Source of the DNA: G963666705 sp963666705
GTDB taxonomy: Bacteria; Pseudomonadota; Alphaproteobacteria; CADEGL01
Direction: 5' to 3'
Assembly: GCA_963666705.2 (NCBI GenBank)
Contig: CAXXKO010000028.1
Location: forward strand, 62,001-126,000
Length of the DNA stretch: 64,000 nucleotides
The position numbers and the translations under genes are program-made. Below are positions 56,360 to 64,000 of this stretch, piece by piece (within the stretch, counting starts at the first letter, position 1; each line of letters begins with the position of its first letter). Under the pieces are notes generated by a model. That model was not told the DNA's origin and searched no databases. It saw only the letters and a list, made by a program, of their open reading frames with translations.

Positions 56360-57916
56360 CTACGCTTCCGTGGGGCGGCGGTGGGCATGGTCGAGATGGA
56401 CATGGAACGCCGCCACCTCGGCATCGATGCGGGCCTCGTCCCAGCCCAGGATGTCGGCCACGGTCTCGGCCGCCTTGCGCGCGCCCTCCCGCCCCATGGT
56501 CTCGGTCCAGCCGATCCCGGTGCGCCGGCACAGGAGGTCGACGAGGGTCTCCGCCTGCTCGTGCTTCGCGGCGTGGTCCAGGTCGGCGAGCGTGATGTCG
56601 GGGTAGTGGTTGAGCAGCGCCGGCGAGCTTTCGGTCCCCGGGAACAGGTGCGGCGCGTAGTCCGCGGCCTGGGCCGGCCCGGAGGGCTGGAGTCGCCGGC
56701 CGACGGCGGCGAGGAGCTCGCGCCCGGCCGAGCGGTGGGTGGTGACGGGTCCCGCCGTCATGGCCAGGGCGCCGGGCATGCCGTCCTCGGCGAGGTCGTG
56801 GACCTCGCGCGAGCGCACCCCCTTGGGCACCTTGGGGTCGTAGGTGAGCGGGCGCACCCCGGCCCAGGTGTAGAGCACGTCGGCGCGCGCGAGGCCGAGG
56901 CTCGGCACCAGGTGGTTCGCCTCCGCGATCAGCCAGTCGATGTCCTCGTCCGTGGCGTGGATGTCGTCGATGTCGCCCTCATAGATGGTCTCGGTCACCC
57001 CCATGTAATGCAGCCCCTGGCGCCAGGGCACCAGGTAGACCGGCTCCTCCCCCTCCCGGTTGAAACCGATGACGCCATGGTCGCGGCACGCCTCGGGCAG
57101 GCGGATGACGATGTGCGCACCCTTGGTGCCGAGGATCTTGCGCCCCGCCTTCGCGCTGGCGAGCGCGTTCACCCGGTCGATCCAGATGCCGGCGGTGTTG
57201 AGCACCAGCTTGGCCGAGACCCGTGCCTCCCCCGCCTCCCCGCGCGCGTCCGCGAGGGTGAGCGCCCAGCCCTCCCCGCCCGTGCGCTCGAGGCCGACGA
57301 CGGGCGTGTAGTTGCGCGCTGACGCCCCCATGCGCTCGGCATCGAGCACCATGTCCATGCCGACGCGCTCGGCCCAGTCGAACTGGTACTCGCGGTAGGT
57401 ATTGACGGCGACGAGCTTGTCCTGGTCGCGCAAGTCGCGGTAGAGCGGCGTCTTGGCGATCTCGGCCGGGCGCAGGACGCGGCGGTCGAGGGGCACCGCC
57501 TTGGGCCCCAGGGCCTCGACGATGCGGAGCGCCAAATCGACCTGCCAGGACTTGTAGGCCATGCCGCGATAGACCGGAAAGCCGAAGGTGAAGACCCGGG
57601 TCCGTTCCGGTGCGTCGCGCACGAACTCGGCGCGCGCGCCCATGGCCTGCCGGGTCATGCGGAGCGCCCGGGTCAAGTCCGAGGGGTGCCACAGGAAGCT
57701 CCAGGGCGAGCCGCCGGGCGCCAGATAGCGCAGCCCGCAATGGATGAGCCGGGTCGAGCGGCTGCTCGACGCCGCCGCGAAGTCGCCCTTGTCCACGAGC
57801 AGCACGGCGTAGCCCGCGGCGCTGAGCTCCCGCGCCGCGCTGCAGCCGTTGATGCCGGCGCCGATGACGGCCACGTCGAACTCCCGGCCCTCGAGCTTCG
57901 ATAGACCCATGCGCAT
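56360..57916 (-). CDS. glpD: FAD-dependent glycerol-3-phosphate dehydrogenase
   Basis: About 518 residues. The dinucleotide-binding N-terminus is VAVIGAGINGCSAARELS, followed by the GlpD blocks SSRSTRLIHCGLRYL, LVLNTAGIWIDRVNALA, GTKGAHIVIRLPE and YTWAGVRPLTYDPK. It oxidises glycerol-3-phosphate to DHAP at the inner membrane, passing electrons to quinone. The start MRMGLSKLEG has AGAAGGGG upstream. About 115 bases upstream of the start lies the end of IS21-B, so its native promoter region may be truncated. Confidence 0.9.
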   Translation of the reverse strand: MRMGLSKLEGREFDVAVIGAGINGCSAARELSAAGYAVLLVDKGDFAAASSSRSTRLIHCGLRYLAPGGSPWSFLWHPSDLTRALRMTRQAMGARAEFVRDAPERTRVFTFGFPVYRGMAYKSWQVDLALRIVEALGPKAVPLDRRVLRPAEIAKTPLYRDLRDQDKLVAVNTYREYQFDWAERVGMDMVLDAERMGASARNYTPVVGLERTGGEGWALTLADARGEAGEARVSAKLVLNTAGIWIDRVNALASAKAGRKILGTKGAHIVIRLPEACRDHGVIGFNREGEEPVYLVPWRQGLHYMGVTETIYEGDIDDIHATDEDIDWLIAEANHLVPSLGLARADVLYTWAGVRPLTYDPKVPKGVRSREVHDLAEDGMPGALAMTAGPVTTHRSAGRELLAAVGRRLQPSGPAQAADYAPHLFPGTESSPALLNHYPDITLADLDHAAKHEQAETLVDLLCRRTGIGWTETMGREGARKAAETVADILGWDEARIDAEVAAFHVHLDHAHRRPTEA

Positions 57917-58230
57917 GTGCCACCCCTTCTCCCGGCGTCCCGATCGGCCCTCACTATAGGCCGGATCGGGCCGAATCCCAGCCACCCCGCACACCTGGCG
58001 CCCGCCGGCCCGACGCGCGGCTCGCTTGACTGTCAACGGCGGAGCAAAATTAGTCCACCCGGGCGGAGCAAAACTAGTCCACTTGACGTTATGCGGTACG
58101 CGGTGTTGGGGGGTTGTCCCGGTAGTCCATAGGAGGGACCCGCGCTGCTTCGTGTAGCGCTTGCGTTACGCGGAGCGAAGCAGCGTGGGAGGTTCCTGTG
58201 GACCCACCGGGTCAACCATTGCACCGGCGG

Positions 58231-59001
58231 TCAAGCAGGTATTTTTGGGGATTTCCGCCGTTTTTGGCTTTGGTTGAGACGATAGCTCTCGCCGTTCATT
58301 TCCAGGATATGGACATGGTGGGTGAGGCGGTCCAGCAAAGCCCCGGTCAGGCGTTCCGAGCCGAATATCTCCGTCCACTCATCGAACGGCAAGTTGGAGG
58401 TCACCAGGATCGAGCCCCGCTCGTAGCGCTGGCTGAAGACTTCGAACAGCAGCTCGGCGCCGGTCTTCGAGAGCGGCACGAAGCCGAGTTCGTCGATGAT
58501 CAGAAGGTGATACTTTGCCAGTTGCTTCTGCAGGCGCAACAGGCGTTTTTCATCCCCGGCCTCCATCAGTTCATGAACCAGGGCAGCGGCCGTGAGGAAG
58601 CCGACGGAGAGCCCCTTTTGGCAGGCCGCCAGACCGAGACCGAGGGCGATATGGGTCTTGCCGGTTCCGCTGTTGCCGAGCGCGATGATATTCTCACGAC
58701 GCTCGACGTATTCGCATCGCGCCAACTCCAGAACCAGCATCTTGTCGAGCGATGCGATGGCCTTGAAGTCGAAGCTGTCGAGGCTTTTGACGGCGGGGAA
58801 CCTGGCCTGTCTGATCCGCCGCTCGACCATGCGGCGCTCACGGTCGATCAGTTCCAACTCGGTCAGACGGACAAGATACCGCACATGGTCGGCGCCCTCG
58901 GTGGCGCATTGGCGGGCCAGCTTGTCGTATTCGCGCAGGAACGTCGGCAGTTTCAGGGTCTTGAGGTGATGGGCCAGCAACACTTGCGGCGTATCGGTCA
59001 T
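58231..59001 (-). CDS. istB: IS21 helper ATPase IstB (copy B)
   Basis: 256 residues, MTDTPQVLLAHHLKTLKLPT. Walker A is GNSGTGKTHIALGL and Walker B LLIIDELGFVPLS. It is about the same length as the IstB at 1688 and closely similar, with scattered differences. It overlaps the istA stop. Intact, but without a working IstA in this copy. Confidence 0.93.
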   Translation of the reverse strand: MTDTPQVLLAHHLKTLKLPTFLREYDKLARQCATEGADHVRYLVRLTELELIDRERRMVERRIRQARFPAVKSLDSFDFKAIASLDKMLVLELARCEYVERRENIIALGNSGTGKTHIALGLGLAACQKGLSVGFLTAAALVHELMEAGDEKRLLRLQKQLAKYHLLIIDELGFVPLSKTGAELLFEVFSQRYERGSILVTSNLPFDEWTEIFGSERLTGALLDRLTHHVHILEMNGESYRLNQSQKRRKSPKIPA

Positions 59002-59163
59002 GACGCGCCTCCACCCAACAAGCTCATATAACTGGCGGCGGCCGTGGTCGCCACGTTGGCCCGAGGCAGGTAGGGATAGATATCCAGGTCGAGTTTGTGA
59101 GTCGGACCCGATTTCCTTGGACACAGAATTGGCTTAATCGAAGTGTCCAAGGAGGACCGGAAC

Positions 59164-59575
59164 ATGACCGATAATTTTGAGAAGAAAGTTGCTGTTGATG
59201 GGCCTGTAGTAAATGCGGGCGAGCTTGGCTCGTCCACGTTTTCCCCAGGCCAGGCTTTGCCGGCAGGCCCGCTGGGACTTGGCCAGCGATGGACGGTGGC
59301 GCGCAAGCGTGAGGTCGTTCTGCGGCTTTTGCGTGACGAGCCGGTGCAACTTCTGTCGCGCCAGTTGGGCGTAGAGATCTTCCGGCTCGAGCAGTGGCGT
59401 GAGAAAGCGATCGGCGGGATCGACGCCTCGCTCAAGCAACGCAAGGGCGATCCGGTGCAGGCGGAACTGGATAGCGCCCATGAAGCGGATCGGAGAGTTG
59501 ACCATGCAGGTGGAACTGCTGGAGGCCAAGACGGAGACCTTCGGCCCTTTGGGGCGGCGGAGGTCGCGGCGATGA
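59164..59575 (+). pseudogene. IS3 orfA, frameshifted
   Basis: The first part (MTDNFEKKVAVDGPVVNAGE, then RWTVARKREVVLRLLRDEPV and SRQLGVEIFRLEQWREKAI) is the helix-turn-helix of IS3 OrfA. The expected leucine-zipper tail (MKRIGELTMQVELLEAKTE) lies in the +1 frame from 59480 and ends at TGA 59573-59575, overlapping the orfB ATG. A one-base change near 59470-59480 split orfA and put its first half in frame with orfB. Confidence 0.75.
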
Positions 59576-60477
59576 GTGCCGCCACCTCGCCCGGCACGGG
59601 TCTGGCCTACGGCCTGCGGCGGGTCTGCGCCGCCTGGGGCATGGCCCGCTCCTCGTTCTACGCCATGACCTCCGGCCAGCACGCCGAGCAGCCGCCGGCA
59701 AAGCGTCGGGGACCGAAGCCCGCGATCTCGGACCAGGCGCTGCTGGTGGCGATCGAAGCCGACCTGGAGGCATCGCCCTGGGAGGGCGAGGGCTACCGCA
59801 AGGTCTGGGCTCGGCTTCGGGTCTGTCGCGACATCCGGGTTGCCCGCAAGCGGGTGCTCCGCCTGATGCGCGAGAACAATCTGCTCTCGCCCCATCGCTG
59901 CCGCCGCCGTGGCGGCAATCCCCATGACGGTGAGATCATCACTCATGCCCCGAACCTCATGTGGGGCACCGATGGCGTTCGGGTGTTCACGGTGGACGAC
60001 GGCTGGGGCTGGATCTTCACCGCCGTCGAGCATTGGAACGCCGAGTGTGTCGGCTGGCATGTCTGCAAGCGCGGCGACCGCTTCGCCGCCCTGCAGCCGA
60101 TCTCCATGGGGCTTGCCGGGCTGTATGGCTCGACCGCGGCCGGCGCGGCTCGGGGGCTGGCCTTGCGGATGGATCACGGCTCCCAGTATCTGTCGGACCA
60201 CTTCACCAACCAGATCAAGTTCTGGGGCATCCAGCCGTCCTACGCCTTCGTCGCCGAGCCCCAGACCAACGGCGTCGCCGAGCGGTTCAATCGCACGCTG
60301 AAGGAACAGATCATCCATGGTCGCATCTACCGCAACATCGCGGAGCTGCGGGACGCCGTCCGCGACTTCGTCGAACTCTACAATGCCCAGTGGATCGTGG
60401 AGAAGAACGGCTACCTGAGCCCCGCTCAAGCTCGTCAGGCGTGGCACGCCGCGATCTCAATCAGGCCCGCCGCGTGA
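59572..60477 (+). CDS. IS3 transposase catalytic subunit (orfB)
   Basis: About 301 residues from ATG 59572. An N-terminal helical part (GLAYGLRRVCAAWGMARSSF, HTH_21-like) is followed by the rve core with MWGTDGVRVFTVDDGWG (D), LALRMDHGSQYLSDHF (D) and NGVAERFNRTLKEQIIHG (E). It appears intact. It could be made alone or as a fusion with the first half of orfA. Confidence 0.88.
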   Translation: MSAATSPGTGLAYGLRRVCAAWGMARSSFYAMTSGQHAEQPPAKRRGPKPAISDQALLVAIEADLEASPWEGEGYRKVWARLRVCRDIRVARKRVLRLMRENNLLSPHRCRRRGGNPHDGEIITHAPNLMWGTDGVRVFTVDDGWGWIFTAVEHWNAECVGWHVCKRGDRFAALQPISMGLAGLYGSTAAGAARGLALRMDHGSQYLSDHFTNQIKFWGIQPSYAFVAEPQTNGVAERFNRTLKEQIIHGRIYRNIAELRDAVRDFVELYNAQWIVEKNGYLSPAQARQAWHAAISIRPAA

Positions 60478-62046
60478 GACAAACTTGTGTCCAAGGAACC
60501 GGGTGCGCTACACCCAGGTCGAGTTTGGGCGGGCGTCGCTCGATACGGCACAGCACAAGGTGTTTGACGGCGTCGTAGCCGATCGCACCCAGGCGCAGGG
60601 CGTCCTTCACCCGCGCCGTGAAGCACCTCGAGATCGAAGGTCTCCAGAAGCCGAAGGACCTGGACGTATTCCCGCTTGCCGGCCTTGCCCATGCGCGCCT
60701 CCAGGAGACGGCGCAGGGTTGGGAAGGCATCAGGCAGTTCCCATCCGGCTAGCGGCGCGGCCTGATCCAGGGCACCGATCTTGTGCTCCAGCAAAGGCAG
60801 GTAGTGGATCGGATCGAAGACCATGTCTTCCCGGTCGTAGGAACGGGGGTGTCGGGCAATGATCCCCGGCGCCGCAACCGATAACCACCTCGTGGACATA
60901 GCCACGGATCCAGACTTCCTGATGGCCGTAGGCGACGGGCACGGAATAGTCATTCGTCCGGTAGCGCACCAGGGACAGCGAGTTGACCCGCGTGCCCTGC
61001 TTGTCGCACGCGTCGAACGGTGCCGGCAGTGGCCTCTTCAACGCTTCGCGGTCACGCACAAACCGTTCGCCGATGCTCTCGCGGTGGCCGCGCAGGACGT
61101 TGCCTTGCCGGTTGCGGCATTGCTCTTCCAGGTGGCCATTGAAGGCGTCCCAGCTCGCGAACCGGGGACGCGGCGTCATGAAGTTCCGCCGGGCATAGCC
61201 GACCACCCCCTCCACATTGCCTTTGTCCGTTACCCTTGCCGGGACGGCCGTAGCGGTCCTCGAAGAGGTAATGGGACTGCAGCCCGCTGAACGCCCGCGT
61301 TCGTTGCCGCGTGCCATCTGACAAGATGCGCGACACCAGACACTTGTCGTTGTCGTAAAGAATCGATTGGGGAACGCCGCCGAAAAAAACAAAGGCTCTG
61401 TTGTGCCCGTCCAGCCAGGCCTCCGTCGTCGCCGCCGGGTAGGCCGCAACGAAGCAGGCATCGCTGTGGGGAAGTGTCATGACGAAAAAATGCGCCCGGA
61501 TACTTGACGCCGGCGATGATCGCATCCGCCTCGCCAAAGTCCGCTCGAGCATGGCCCGGAGGATGTGACAACGGCACAAACATCTCACGCCGACGAAGGC
61601 GCCGTTCCCGAACGTAATCCTTCACGATGGTCTCTTTGCCCGTGAAGCCATGTTCGTCGCGAAGGCGCTCGAATATACGCTTCGCCGTGTGGTGCTGCTT
61701 ACGGTGAACCGTTCGGTCCTCCTCCAGAATACGGTCGATGATATCCGTGAAGGGGGCCAGTTTCGGGCGTTTCGGTGGCTGGCGTCGCCGATATCCCGGC
61801 GGCTCCGAATGCCGCAGCATCTTCCTCACCGTCTCGCGCGCAATGCCAAACCGACTTGCCGCCTCTCGCTGGCTCAGACCATCAACATGGCAGGCCCAGC
61901 CGAACGCGCAGATATAGGTCCACGGTGTACATCCTCCCGCCTTCCATCTCAAAAAAGATCGAAGGCTACAGGTGGCAGAGTTTTACTCCGCCCGCGGCTG
62001 GGAAATCCCGCCGCTTCCGTGGACTAATTTGTCACCGCCGTTCTCA

Positions 62047-62157
62047 GGCCATCGACGGGTCGGCGGGCGTGGTCAGCTGCTTGTGGATCGCCATCGATCC
62101 GCGGCCCGCGTCGAAGAGCGCGAAGTCCGTGAACGTGCCGCCGATATCGACGCCCAT
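62047..62157 (-). pseudogene. N-terminal fragment of hydantoinase/oxoprolinase HyuA
   Basis: 37 codons reading MGVDIGGTFTDFALFDAG and MAIHKQLTTPADPSMA. This is the glycine-rich nucleotide-binding start of HyuA-type hydantoinases or 5-oxoprolinases. The frame is cut by IS21-B at 62046 and the remaining several hundred residues are not in the window. Upstream 62158-62387 holds no recognised gene. Confidence 0.8.
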
Positions 62158-62444
62158 GCGATAGGCTCTGTGTTCCCTCAGCGCTCCCTCCCGTCCCTCC
62201 CGCGCACGGTGGCTCCGTCCGCCGAGGCCGCACCGGCGGACAGCAACAGAGAACATACGCGCGGCGTTGCTGCAATGGGAAGTTAGAACTGGGTCTACTT
62301 CCAGTTTGGTATGCCAGAAAACTTGTTGCGGGAGACGCCGGGCATCGTACAACGGGCAGAAAATGTTACAGGGGTAGGTCTCATGGTGGCGTTGTCAGAG
62401 TAAGTTGTCTCAAGCCGAGGAGGGGCGTTCCGTAGCCTCTGGCG

Positions 62445-63280
62445 ATGCGTAATCCATTTCGCTATTTCAACAGCTTGCCCGAGGTGACCCGCCTCGCGGT
62501 GATGATGTACATTCGTTATCCGCTGTCCGTGAGACAGGTCGAATACCAGCGGCCGATGAGCTTGACTCATCGACCGCTGGCAAGCGCGCCCGAGCTTATG
62601 CGAGGTAAGCCAAGGGCGCGGATGCGCCCGCCCGGCGCTCGAGGGAACATACAACGGGTCATTCTTATGGGCCGTTGGTAGAAGAACTGCTGTTCGAGCG
62701 CGGTATCGATAGCTGCTATGAAACCGTGCGGTTTTGGTGGAACCGGTTCGGTCCGATGTTTGCTGCGGAGATCCGAAAGCGGTGCGCTTATCATTCATCG
62801 TATTCCCAATGGCGATGGCACCTCGACGAGGTCTTCGTGAAGATCAACGGCGAGACGAATTATCTCTGGCGGGCGGTGGATCACGAAGGCGAGGTGCTTG
62901 ATGTTTTCGCGACGAAGCGCCGGAATCGCAGAGCCGCGCTGAAGTTCCTGATGCGCACAATGAAACGTTACGGCCGACCACGATCGATCGTAACCGACCG
63001 GCTTCGCTCTTACGCTGCGGCACTGAGGGTCATTGGAATCAGTGAGCGTCGGGAGTGTGGCCGTTGGCTCAACAACAGAGCCGAGAACTCGCATCAATCG
63101 TTCCGACGACGCGAGAGGGCGATGGCGAAGTTCAGGGTCATCAAGACCCTTCAGAAGTTTACCTCCGTCCATGCCTCGATCCACAATCACTTCAATCAGG
63201 GCCGCCACCTCAACCGCCGAGATATCTTCAAGCAGAACCGCGCAGCCACCCTGGCCGAGTGGTGTGAACTGATGGCGTGA
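62445..63280 (+). pseudogene. IS6-family transposase, interrupted
   Basis: The N-part MRNPFRYFNSLPEVTRLAVM, MYIRYPLSVRQVE is followed after about 130 foreign bases by ELLFERGIDSCYETVRFWWN in a different frame. It then continues with RWHLDEVFVKINGETNYLWR (D), PRSIVTDRLRSYAAAL (D) and NNRAENSHQSFRRRERAM (E). All DDE residues survive, but the HTH region is split. Probably non-functional. Confidence 0.85.
62544..62673. repeat. hairpin-bearing repeat inserted in the IS6 transposase gene
   Basis: Begins with a near-perfect hairpin, CCAGCGGCCGATGAG, loop CTTGA, CTCATCGACCGCTGG (62546-62580). It then carries AAGCCAAGGGCGCGGATGCG CCCGCCCGGCG, the inverse of the main unit of the array at 48.5 kb. GTCGAA/GTAGAA-like bases flank the insertion. 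Confidence 0.75.
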
Positions 63281-63332
63281 GAATCCCTGCCATCGGCATT
63301 TTGACGTCTTCCAAATTTACTCTGACAGAGCC

Positions 63333-63435
63333 GATTGAACAGGTTCGGAGCAAGTATGCGCTGGAGGGCGACCAGCCCATCGAACTCCTCCCCTCTCATA
63401 AGCGGGAATATCTCGGCGGCCGGGTGGGCCTCTAG
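63333..63435 (+). pseudogene. C-terminal gene fragment of unknown product
   Basis: Open from the IS6 end: IEQVRSKYALEGDQPIELLP, then SHKREYLGGRVGL and a TAG stop (63433-63435) that lies in the CTAG target of MITE-A copy 2. No family is recognised. The upstream part was removed by the IS6 or its rearrangement, or the frame is fortuitous. Confidence 0.4.
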
Positions 63436-63697
63436 TACCCACTTTCATAATTCCGTGTTCCATACGATCGCTTTTCCCGTCTCCTCGGTAGGAGGGGGTG
63501 CGCCGGCGATGCCGGGGCATCGCCAAGCATCCCCGACACCCCGAGGGGGCGGGAAAAGCGACCCGTAGGACGGCGCCCCGAGGCCCCCGGACGTCGTCGC
63601 GCGCCGCTTGTGATGCCCCGGCATCACGGCGCGCCACCCTCCTAGCCGGGAACCTCGGGGCGCCGTCGTATGGCACACGGAATTATGAAAGTGGGTA
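63436..63697 (-). mobile_element. MITE-A copy 2
   Basis: 262 bp, inverted relative to copy 1 and differing at only a few bases. It starts TACCCACTTTCATAATTCCG and ends with its inverse, flanked by CTAG at 63432-63435 and 63698-63701. Its perfect ends confirm the boundaries used for copy 1. It lies between an IS6 relic and tRNA-Val. Confidence 0.93.
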
Positions 63698-63724
63698 CTA
63701 GCTCCCGCCCAGCGGAAGGAGGTG

Positions 63725-63778
63725 ATGGCAATCCGAAAGGAGGTCCGGCGGCTGATAAAGGCTGTCGGATGGGACTAG
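63725..63778 (+). other. 17-codon reading frame with strong ribosome site
   Basis: MAIRKEVRRLIKAVGWD follows GGAAGGAGGTG. The pattern KEVRRLIKxxGW resembles the start of HicA-type toxins, but the frame then stops. It may be a truncated relic or chance. Low confidence. Confidence 0.2.
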
Positions 63779-63836
63779 ACGGCTGAAGCCGAAATCGCCC
63801 CAAGTGATTGCTATTTGATTGCGACAGCTAACAAGA

Positions 63837-63869
63837 GGTTAGCCGCCTCAAGCTAACCCTTTGTTTTTA
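63837..63869 (+). terminator. hairpin plus T-run beside tRNA-Val
   Basis: GGTTAGC, loop CGCCTCAA, GCTAACC followed by CTTTGTTTTT forms a plus-strand Rho-independent terminator shape. On the minus strand it would also fold just downstream of the tRNA, but the tract after it is not T-rich. Confidence 0.5.
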
Positions 63870-63870
63870 G

Positions 63871-63945
63871 TGGTGGGCGCGGTTGGGATTGAACCAACGA
63901 CCCCTACGATGTCAACGTAGTGCTCTCCCGCTGAGCTACGCGCCC
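63871..63945 (-). tRNA. tRNA-Val (GAC)
   Basis: 75 bases including an encoded CCA. Read on the minus strand, the acceptor stem is GGGCGCG/CGCGCCC, the D-arm GCTCAGCGGGAGAGC, the anticodon stem CTACG/CGTAG with loop TTGACAT (anticodon GAC), and the T-arm GTTGG-TTCAATC-CCAAC. All stems pair perfectly. No integrase gene or 3'-end duplication indicating an island attachment site was seen nearby. Confidence 0.95.
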
Positions 63946-64000
63946 CCAGGGGAAGGGCGATTTATCACCATATGGGAAGGCAATTCAAGCCTGGAGAGCC

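Larger units (their letters stand above)
59096..60516 (+). mobile_element. IS3-family element inside istA of IS21-B
   Basis: The ends TGTGAGTCGGACCCG and, inverted, TGGGTGTAGCGCACCCG are followed in both cases by TTCCTTGGACACA. GGTCGAGTT flanks both sides (59087-59095 and 60517-60525). A 9-bp duplication is longer than the 3-5 bp usual for IS3, but removing the element restores IstA sequence. Length is 1,421 bp. Confidence 0.82.
58998..61932 (-). pseudogene. istA: IstA transposase, multiply frameshifted and split by IS3
   Basis: Starts MYTVDLYLRVRL at 61932, then an extra G shifts the frame. Recognisable pieces continue in several frames: GLSQREAASRFGIARETVRK, SILYDNDKCLVSRILSDG, GNVEGVVGYARRNFM, VRYRTNDYSVPVAYGHQEV and YVQVLRLLETFDLEV. 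The last piece, LDIYPYLPRANVATTAAAS, lies beyond the IS3 at 59096-60516. At least four frame changes are needed, so it is dead. Confidence 0.9.
58031..62046 (-). mobile_element. second IS21-family element (IS21-B), degenerate, carrying IS3
   Basis: The istB-side end is TGTCAACGGCGGAGCAAAAT at 58031; the istA-side end, inverted, is TGAGAACGGCGGTGACAAAT at 62046. These match the corresponding ends of IS21-A. No target duplication is visible: the left flank ends CGCTTGAC and the right flank starts GGCCATCG. The two flanks are parts of unrelated genes. Without the IS3 it would be about 2.6 kb. istB is intact; istA is destroyed. Confidence 0.88.
62388..63332 (+). mobile_element. IS6-family element with internal repeat insertion
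   Basis: The ends GGCGTTGTCAGAGTAAGTT (62388) and, inverted, GGCTCTGTCAGAGTAAATT (from 63332) match the short inverted repeats typical of IS6/IS26 relatives. About 130 bases are inserted in the transposase gene; without them the element is about 815 bp, normal for the family. The 8-bp flanks differ (CTCATGGT and GATTGAAC), so it no longer has a simple target duplication. Confidence 0.8.

Noticed and set aside
63702..63945. Genomic-island attachment site at tRNA-Val
   Set aside because: No tyrosine integrase and no duplicated tRNA 3' end were found in the window.

Overview
The window is about 64 kb of high-GC DNA from an alphaproteobacterium, probably of the Rhodospirillales type. This is inferred from gene order and families, not from a marker gene. 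The evidence is an EipB (DUF1849) protein, a DUF2066 / CDP-alcohol transferase / AI-2E permease / HdaA operon divergent from purMN, and the block lptF-lptG-lptD-surA-pdxA-rsmA next to gmk and yicC. The core genes are ordinary. The rest is heavily loaded with insertion sequences, miniature elements and decaying genes.

Layout. 1-7.7 kb: a STAND-type NTPase gene with seven near-identical 132-bp repeats, split in frame by an IS21 element that itself carries an IS630 and an ISNCY element. 7.7-21.9 kb: catabolic and accessory genes. These are a Rieske oxygenase, a secreted TPR-CHAT protein, an Asp/Glu racemase homologue, a vapBC locus with broken vapC, mmsA, then a co-directional set (PLP threonine/serine dehydratase, triple-RidA protein, DoeB-like deacylase, MFS transporter), eipB and a D-2-hydroxyacid dehydrogenase. 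21.9-23.6 kb: a miniature element split by IS481. 23.6-39.2 kb: SPOR lipoprotein, rnd, sixA, FkbM methyltransferase, SDR, the hdaA operon, purMN, ndk, holC, pepA and an MBOAT/SGNH acyl-transfer pair. 39.7-47.6 kb: LPS export and outer-membrane biogenesis genes running into pdxA and rsmA. 47.8-49.9 kb: gmk, a complex repeat array and a frameshifted yicC.

49.9-64 kb is an accessory zone. It holds a conserved CxxC gene broken by a nonsense codon and an IS1595, an AT-rich ParA-like two-gene islet, a second IS1595, an oxidoreductase flanked by short repeats, and glpD. It then has a second IS21 (itself broken by an IS3) joined to a hydantoinase fragment, an IS6 interrupted by a repeat, a second copy of the CTAG-target miniature element, and tRNA-Val(GAC) on the minus strand.

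The most striking observations are these. (1) Removing IS21 and one copy of its 6-bp duplication restores the STAND reading frame exactly. (2) A 262-bp miniature element has landed in codons 4-5 of rsmA. It separated the original ATG from the gene and supplied a replacement ATG that overlaps the stop of the displaced leader reading frame (ATGA). (3) The AT-rich ParA-like pair has no recognised function. (4) A triple-domain RidA protein sits beside the PLP dehydratase that would make its substrate. (5) purM appears to start at AUA.
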